Below are positions 54,209-58,337 of a stretch of 58,337 nucleotides of DNA, piece by piece. Position numbers and translations under genes: made by a program. The stretch is from Polaromonas glacialis (GTDB taxonomy: Bacteria; Pseudomonadota; Gammaproteobacteria; Burkholderiales; Burkholderiaceae_C). The DNA lies in the NCBI RefSeq assembly GCF_000709345.1, contig NZ_KL448323.1:3432461-3490797 (forward strand), in the 5' to 3' direction. The notes under the pieces were generated by a model. It worked only from the letters and a program-made list of their open reading frames with translations, did no database searches and had not been told where the DNA came from. Numbering within the stretch: the stretch's first letter is position 1; each line of letters opens with the position of its first letter.

Positions 54209-57200
54209 ATGTCTACCGTCACGCTTGGCCTCAAGGTTGATGAAGCGCTCCGAACCCGCATCCGGGACGCTGCCGCCCAGCAGGGCCGCGCGCCGCACTG
54301 GCTGATCAAGCAGGCCGTCTTGCAGTATGTGGAAAGCATCGAGCGGGGCCTGTCGCCACTGGGTGCAACCCACGGTGCAACCGGACTGGAAAAAACGGCT
54401 GAACCCGACGAGACCGACGACCTGGCGCTGCCCGCCAGCCTGGTGCCTTCTGCGCAGCCCTTCCTCGACTGGGCGCAAAACGTGCTGCCGCAGAACGATC
54501 TGCGCGCCGCCATCACCGCCGCCTGGCACCGGCCGGAGCCGGAGTGCCTGCCCATGCTGGTGCAACTGGCGCATACCCTTGATGCCACACAGCGCGCCGC
54601 CATCGAAGAAGTCGCGACACGGCTGGTGGAAGGCCTGCGCGGCAAGAAGGACGCTGGCGGCGTCGAAGCGCTGGTGCAGGAGTTCTCGCTGTCCAGCCAG
54701 GAGGGCGTGGCGCTGATGTGCCTGGCCGAGGCGCTGCTGCGCATTCCCGACAACGCCACGCGTGACGCGCTGATCCGCGACAAGATCAGCCGGGGTGACT
54801 GGCATGCGCACCTGGGCAATTCGCCGTCGATGTTCGTCAACGCCGCCGTCTGGGGCCTGATGCTGACCGGCAAGCTGACCTCGACCAGCAGCGAAAAAAG
54901 CCTGGGCGCGTCGCTGACCCGGCTGATCGGCAAGGGCGGCGAGCCGCTGATCCGCCAGGGCGTACACCGCGCCATGAAGCTCATGGGCGAGCAGTTCGTG
55001 ACCGGCCAGACCATTTCCGAAGCGCTGGCCAACAGCCGCGCGCTCGAAAAATCCGGCTTTCGCTATTCCTACGACATGCTGGGCGAAGCCGCCGCGACCG
55101 AGCAGGACGCCGAGCGCTACCTGGCGTCCTACGAGCAGGCGATCCATGCCATCGGCAAGGCGTCGCACGGGCGCGGCATCCATGAAGGACCGGGTATTTC
55201 GGTCAAGCTGTCGGCGCTGCACCCGCGCTACAGCCGCGCCCAGCGCGACCGCGTAATGGGCGAGTTGCTGCCGCGCCTGCTCAAGCTCACGTTGCTGGCG
55301 CGCCAGTACGACATCGGCCTGAACATCGATGCCGAGGAAGCCGACCGGCTGGAGCTGTCGCTCGACCTGCTGGAAAGCCTGTGTTTCGAGCCGGCGCTCA
55401 GGGGCTGGAACGGCATCGGCTTCGTGGTGCAGGCCTACCAGAAGCGCTGCCCCTACGTGATCGACTACCTGATCGACCTGGCGCGCCGCAGCAGCCACCG
55501 GCTGATGATCCGGCTGGTCAAGGGCGCCTACTGGGACAGCGAGATCAAGCGCGCGCAGCTGGACGGCCACGAGGGCTACCCGGTGTTCACGCGCAAGGTG
55601 CATACCGACGTGTCCTACCTGGCCTGCGCGCGCAAGCTCCTGGGCGCGCCCGACGCCATTTATCCGCAGTTCGCCACCCACAACGCGCAGACGGTGTCCA
55701 GCATTTACCACATGGCCGGCAACAACTACTACAGCGGCCAGTACGAATTCCAGTGCCTGCACGGCATGGGCGAGCCGCTGTACAACCAGGTGACCGGCGC
55801 CGTGGCCGACGGCAAGCTGGGCCGTCCGTGCCGCATCTACGCTCCGGTCGGCACGCACGAAACGCTGCTGGCCTACCTGGTGCGCCGCCTGCTGGAAAAC
55901 GGCGCCAACACCTCGTTCGTGAACCGCATCGGCGATGCCAATGTGCCGGTGGCCGAACTGGTGACGGACCCGGTGCTTGAAGCGCGGCAGATCGCGCTTG
56001 AAACCGGCCAGCTCGGCGCGCCGCATCCGAAAATTGTGCTGCCGCGCCAGCTGTTCGCCGACCTAGGTCCGCAGTCGCGCCTGAATTCGTCGGGCCTGAA
56101 CCTGGCGCATGAGCAGCAACTGGCGTCGCTCGCCGCCGGCCTGCTGCGCAGCACGCAGGGAATTTATGCCGCTTGCGCAGGCGGGACGGGCGTATCCAGC
56201 TTCAATTTAGATAGCGCCGCCGCCGACGGCTGGCAGCCGGTGCGCAACCCTTCGGACACGCGTGACCTTGTTGGCTGGGTGCGCCCGGCCAGCTCAGAAG
56301 AAGTCGAGCAGGCCGTCAGCCGCGCCGCCCGCGCCGCGCAGATCTGGCAGGGAACGCCGCCGCAAGAGCGCGCCGCCTGTTTGACACGCGCCGCCGACCT
56401 GCTGGAGCAGCGCACGCAAAGCCTGCTCGGCCTGATCGTTCGCGAGGCCGGCAAGTCGCTGCCCAACGCGATTGCCGAGGTGCGCGAAGCGGTGGACTTT
56501 TTGCGCTATTACGCCGCGCAGGTCGAGGCGACCTTCGACAACGACTCGCACCGCCCGCTCGGCGTGGTGCTGTGCATCAGCCCGTGGAACTTCCCGCTGG
56601 CGATTTTTGCCGGCCAGATGGCGGCCGCGCTGGCCAGCGGCAACTGCGCGCTGGCCAAACCGGCCGAGCAGACGCCGCTGGTGGCCAATGTGATGGTCAA
56701 GATACTGCATGAAGCTGGCGTACCGGCGGACGCGGTGCAGCTGGTGCCCGGCGCCGGCGACAGCGTGGGCGCGGCGCTGGTGGCGCACCCGCAGGTAGCC
56801 GGCGTGATGTTCACCGGCTCGACCGAGGTGTCGCGGCTGATCGCACAGACGCTGGCCAAACGCCTGAGCCCGCAGGGCCGCCCGATTGCCTTGATTGCCG
56901 AAACCGGCGGCCAGAACGCGCTGGTGGCCGATTCGTCGGCGCTGGCCGAGCAGCTGGTCGGCGACGTGCTGGCATCAAGCTTTGACTCGGCCGGCCAGCG
57001 CTGCTCGGCGCTGCGCCTGCTGTGCATCCAGGAAGACGGCGCCGACCGCGTGGTCCACATGGTCAAGGAGGCCATGCGCGAATGGGTCATGGGCAACACC
57101 GACCGCATGCACACCGATGTCGGCCCGGTGATCGACGACGACGCGCGCGCGCAGATCGAGCTGCACATTGCCGCGATGCAGGCCGCAGGCCAGCCGGTGA

Positions 57201-58288
57201 CCCGCATGGCGCGCGACGAAAGCGCCGGCCAGGGCCATTTCGTGATGCCCGCGCTGATCGAGATCGACGGCATCACCCGGCTGCAGCGCGAGGTGTTCGG
57301 CCCGGTGCTGCATGTGCTGCGCTACCGCCGCGAGCAGCTCGGCGCGGTGCTCGACGCGATCAACGCCACTGGCTACGGCCTGACTTTCGGCGTTCACAGC
57401 CGCATCGACGAAACCATTGCGCTGGTCACGCAAAAGGTGCAGGCCGGCAACATCTACGTCAACCGCAACGTGATTGGCGCGGTGGTCGGCGTGCAGCCCT
57501 TCGGCGGCATGGGCCTGTCGGGCACCGGCCCCAAGGCGGGCGGCCCGCTGTACCTGTACCGCCTGCTGCAGGCTGGCCCGGCGCAAGGCAACCTGGCGCT
57601 GGCCGCCTTGCCGGCCATGCCGGTCAGCCGCATGAGTCCGCCCGTCATGGCGCGCAACCCGTCTGATCTGCCCGGTCTGCGCGCCCTGCAAAGCCTGGTC
57701 TCCGCCTTGCAAGGCCAGCCGTTTGCCGCGCTGGCCGGCTGGCAGAGCAGCGGCGATGCCGCCCGTGCGGCGGCGGCGTGCGAAAGCTACCGCGCCCACA
57801 GCGTGCTCGGCCAGCTGTTCACGCTGCCCGGTCCGACTGGCGAATCGAACCGCTACCAGCTGCTGCCGCGCGGCGCGGTCTGGGCCGCGCCGCAGACCGC
57901 GCTTGGCCTGGTGCATCACGTCGCAGCGGCGCTGGCCAGCGGCAACCCGTGCTGGCTGGAGACGCCCCGGCCGAACAGCCCGGTGGCCGATGCGCTGGCC
58001 GCGCTGCCGCCTGAAGTGCAGGCTTTTGTCCAGACGCGCAGCGCCGACCAGCTGCTGGGCGACCCGCACCTGAGCGCGATGCTGTTCGAGGGTGACGGCG
58101 ATGCGCTGCAGGCCCTGCTGCCGCGCGTCGCGCAGTGCCCGGGCGCCATCGTGCGCATCGAGAACCTGACGCCCGCGCAACTGGCCGCCGGCGCCGGGTA
58201 CGACGTGAGCGCGCTGATGCATGAGCAAAGCATCAGCACCAACACCGCCGCTGCCGGCGGCAACGCGCAGCTCATGACGATGGGCTGA
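54209..58288 (+). CDS. putA: PutA, trifunctional proline dehydrogenase / P5C dehydrogenase / repressor
   Basis: A 1359-residue protein. Residues ~1-48 form a ribbon-helix-helix DNA-binding domain (TVTLGLKVDEALRTRIRDAA). The FAD proline dehydrogenase barrel spans about 250-560 (YSYDMLGEAA, ISVKLSALHPRY, VKGAYWDSEIKRAQ, YPQFATHNAQTV). The P5C dehydrogenase follows at about 650-1130 (SPWNFPLAIFAGQMAA, AETGGQNALVAD, catalytic Cys in SAGQRCSAL). A C-terminal ALDH-superfamily-like domain completes a long PutA. It oxidises proline to glutamate and, when proline is low, represses its own gene. ATG 54209 is used; GTG 54200 is possible. Confidence 0.95.
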   Translation: MSTVTLGLKVDEALRTRIRDAAAQQGRAPHWLIKQAVLQYVESIERGLSPLGATHGATGLEKTAEPDETDDLALPASLVPSAQPFLDWAQNVLPQNDLRAAITAAWHRPEPECLPMLVQLAHTLDATQRAAIEEVATRLVEGLRGKKDAGGVEALVQEFSLSSQEGVALMCLAEALLRIPDNATRDALIRDKISRGDWHAHLGNSPSMFVNAAVWGLMLTGKLTSTSSEKSLGASLTRLIGKGGEPLIRQGVHRAMKLMGEQFVTGQTISEALANSRALEKSGFRYSYDMLGEAAATEQDAERYLASYEQAIHAIGKASHGRGIHEGPGISVKLSALHPRYSRAQRDRVMGELLPRLLKLTLLARQYDIGLNIDAEEADRLELSLDLLESLCFEPALRGWNGIGFVVQAYQKRCPYVIDYLIDLARRSSHRLMIRLVKGAYWDSEIKRAQLDGHEGYPVFTRKVHTDVSYLACARKLLGAPDAIYPQFATHNAQTVSSIYHMAGNNYYSGQYEFQCLHGMGEPLYNQVTGAVADGKLGRPCRIYAPVGTHETLLAYLVRRLLENGANTSFVNRIGDANVPVAELVTDPVLEARQIALETGQLGAPHPKIVLPRQLFADLGPQSRLNSSGLNLAHEQQLASLAAGLLRSTQGIYAACAGGTGVSSFNLDSAAADGWQPVRNPSDTRDLVGWVRPASSEEVEQAVSRAARAAQIWQGTPPQERAACLTRAADLLEQRTQSLLGLIVREAGKSLPNAIAEVREAVDFLRYYAAQVEATFDNDSHRPLGVVLCISPWNFPLAIFAGQMAAALASGNCALAKPAEQTPLVANVMVKILHEAGVPADAVQLVPGAGDSVGAALVAHPQVAGVMFTGSTEVSRLIAQTLAKRLSPQGRPIALIAETGGQNALVADSSALAEQLVGDVLASSFDSAGQRCSALRLLCIQEDGADRVVHMVKEAMREWVMGNTDRMHTDVGPVIDDDARAQIELHIAAMQAAGQPVTRMARDESAGQGHFVMPALIEIDGITRLQREVFGPVLHVLRYRREQLGAVLDAINATGYGLTFGVHSRIDETIALVTQKVQAGNIYVNRNVIGAVVGVQPFGGMGLSGTGPKAGGPLYLYRLLQAGPAQGNLALAALPAMPVSRMSPPVMARNPSDLPGLRALQSLVSALQGQPFAALAGWQSSGDAARAAAACESYRAHSVLGQLFTLPGPTGESNRYQLLPRGAVWAAPQTALGLVHHVAAALASGNPCWLETPRPNSPVADALAALPPEVQAFVQTRSADQLLGDPHLSAMLFEGDGDALQALLPRVAQCPGAIVRIENLTPAQLAAGAGYDVSALMHEQSISTNTAAAGGNAQLMTMG

Positions 58289-58337
58289 GCAGCGCTGCCG
58301 GCCAGCCCCTTTCCCGCAACCTTTTGACCCACCCAAG

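Overview
The window looks like chromosomal DNA of a beta-proteobacterium of the family Comamonadaceae, most likely Polaromonas or a close relative. The evidence is high GC with typical Burkholderiales housekeeping clusters (lptD-surA-rsmA, copA-cueR/copZ, maeB, a long putA), a PHB-oligomer hydrolase, and a short interspersed repeat ending in GCAGCTATTAAA that recurs about once every 5 kb. This assignment is inference from gene content; no 16S or other marker is present.

Layout. 1-10.3 kb: metabolic and envelope genes (aldo/keto reductase fragment, SDR, 3-hydroxybutyrate oligomer hydrolase, transglutaminase-like protein, methyltransferase, GST, DTW-domain tRNA-modifying enzyme, metallophosphoesterase lipoprotein, VOC protein). 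10.4-17.8 kb: an accessory island with a Fic protein, an IS4-family element with a perfect 10-bp target duplication, a DUF4143 ATPase, a YhcG/DUF1016 nuclease, gene fragments, a MITE-like element, an AT-rich DUF3644 gene carrying an R-x4-H motif, and the tail of a UvrD-type helicase. 17.9-30 kb: exported proteins, a flavin reductase, an MFS carrier, a HAF-repeat protein, a large galactose-oxidase-like copper oxidase with a 780-bp internal tandem duplication, and a frameshifted IS701-family element.

30-41.9 kb: a hybrid histidine kinase with two near-identical PAS domains; a DUF2249-nnrS operon behind a probable NsrR operator; slyD; a ypfH-like hydrolase whose nucleophile serine is glycine; a copper-resistance locus (copA-cueR divergent from copZ) with two CueR-type promoters of 19-bp spacing; psd; and an M20 peptidase. 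42-51.4 kb: MFS-rsmE, an amgK-like kinase, lptD-surA-rsmA, and a secreted barnase-like RNase with its barstar. 51.5-58.3 kb: maeB and putA, the latter with GTTGCA-type operators upstream and inside the reading frame.

The most unusual feature is a GC-rich interspersed element of about 100 bp present four times. Two copies lie in frame inside conserved genes (rsmA and the M20 peptidase), adding nearly the same 30-40 residue low-complexity peptide to each. The other two begin directly after the stop codons of slyD and surA. This resembles the protein-inserting palindromic elements of Rickettsia but in an unrelated lineage. Two further repeat families and two MITE-like elements are also described.
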